Source: JBHJHK01 sp050330975 (lineage in GTDB: Bacteria > Pseudomonadota > Gammaproteobacteria > Competibacterales > Competibacteraceae). From it: a DNA stretch of 5,343 nt. The translations under genes were made by a program, and so were the position numbers. The notes under the pieces are model-generated. The model had not been told where the DNA came from. It searched no databases and worked only from the letters and a program-made list of their open reading frames with translations. Shown piece by piece: positions 5,094 through 5,343 of this stretch (the stretch's first letter is position 1; each line of letters begins with the position of its first letter). The stretch covers positions 1-5,343 of the forward strand of contig JBHJHK010000317.1 of assembly GCA_050330975.1 (NCBI GenBank). Direction: 5' to 3'.

Positions 5094-5343
5094 ATGCCCC
5101 ACAGCCTGCTGGATCACCGGCCCGCCCCCGCCCTACCCATTGTCGACGCCCCCACCGGCGGCGAGGCCTTTGAGCGCTGGTGTCGGGAACAACCCTCCCC
5201 CTGGCAACAGTGGCTCAGCGGCAGTCAATACCGCCCCAAGGCCGGCGCCTTTAGCTTGGTGCCCGACGAGACCGGCCGGCCCGCCGCCGTAGTGGTGGGG
5301 GTCGACAACCCCGCCGATCCCTGGACCTGCGGCGCCCTGCCCC
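5094..5343 (+). CDS. Leucyl aminopeptidase family protein, N-terminus (3' partial)
   Basis: ATG at 5094 with a nearby ribosome binding site opens a frame that stays open to the window end, giving 83 residues. Visible features include ERWCREQ (27-33), PWQQWLSGS (36-44), KAGAFSLVPDETGRPAAVVVGV (49-70) and DPWTCGALP at the edge. This order of a Trp-rich segment, Gly-x-Phe then a Val-Pro-Asp beta hairpin, then Val-Val-Gly-Val, is the pattern I associate with the N-terminal domain of M17 leucyl aminopeptidases of the short PepB-like type. Those enzymes are cytosolic, use two metal ions and release N-terminal residues from peptides. The catalytic domain lies beyond the window, so activity cannot be judged. 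The gene is divergent from accessory gene B, and its 5' end was duplicated along with that gene. Confidence 0.7.
   Translation, partial: MPHSLLDHRPAPALPIVDAPTGGEAFERWCREQPSPWQQWLSGSQYRPKAGAFSLVPDETGRPAAVVVGVDNPADPWTCGALP

Larger units (their letters stand above)
4171..5126. repeat. Tandem duplication, right copy (gene B, divergent region, aminopeptidase start)
   Basis: Counterpart of 3225-4167. Over the central 273 bases (4416-4688 against 3470-3742) I count 8 mismatches by hand. On the side encoding the membrane segments I count about 40 in 240, and on the C-terminal side about 31 in 168 plus a 3-base gap. The two copies abut directly, with no transposase or long terminal repeats visible. 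Confidence 0.75.

Noticed and set aside
3155..5126. Composite transposon or insertion sequence as the cause of the repeat
   Set aside because: There is no transposase, terminal inverted repeat or target-site duplication; the repeat is explained by tandem duplication of host genes.
4999..5292. + strand frame overlapping the aminopeptidase start
   Set aside because: It gives a Pro-rich product in the wrong frame; the frame from 5094 has a ribosome binding site and an aminopeptidase-like sequence.

Overview
The window is very GC-rich and densely coded, with strong G/C preference at third codon positions. The gene families (a GTPase with a DUF697-like tail, TfpX/TfpZ-type pilin accessory proteins, an M17-type aminopeptidase) suggest a high-GC proteobacterium, most likely a gammaproteobacterium with type IV pili. 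Nothing here fixes the genus. I see no rRNA, tRNA, CRISPR array or insertion sequence.

Left part (1-3149, + strand): three genes in a row. The first is the 3' end of a gene cut by the window edge. It encodes a proline-rich stretch followed by a charged tail holding two copies of a Thr-x-Val-Leu/Phe motif. After 35 bases comes a GTPase with a C-terminal DUF697-like hydrophobic region (388-1581). It overlaps by four bases (GTGA) a second, unrelated-looking GTPase that has two N-terminal membrane segments and a C-terminal G domain (1578-3149). The overlap implies translational coupling. I infer that the three genes form one transcript and that the two GTPases act together at the inner membrane; their process is unknown.

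Right part (3155-5343): the GTPase pair runs head-on, with a 5-base gap, into two tandem minus-strand paralogues of the TfpX/TfpZ type IV pilin accessory family (3155-3982 and 4152-4928). Diverging from the second is the start of a leucyl-aminopeptidase-family gene (5094 onward) that runs off the window.

The most informative structure is how the tandem pair arose. The roughly 170 bases between the two accessory genes resemble the divergent accessory-gene/aminopeptidase intergenic region at 4929-5126, including a decayed copy of the aminopeptidase -10 box, ribosome binding site and first dozen codons. The ancestral layout was therefore probably one accessory gene divergent from the aminopeptidase. 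A block of about 950 bp was then duplicated in tandem, leaving an aminopeptidase 5' relic between the copies and giving the second paralogue a new C-terminus read antisense from that relic. The central 273 bases of the two genes are about 97% identical while the flanks are only about 81-83% identical, and most central differences change amino acids. This points to recent gene conversion.
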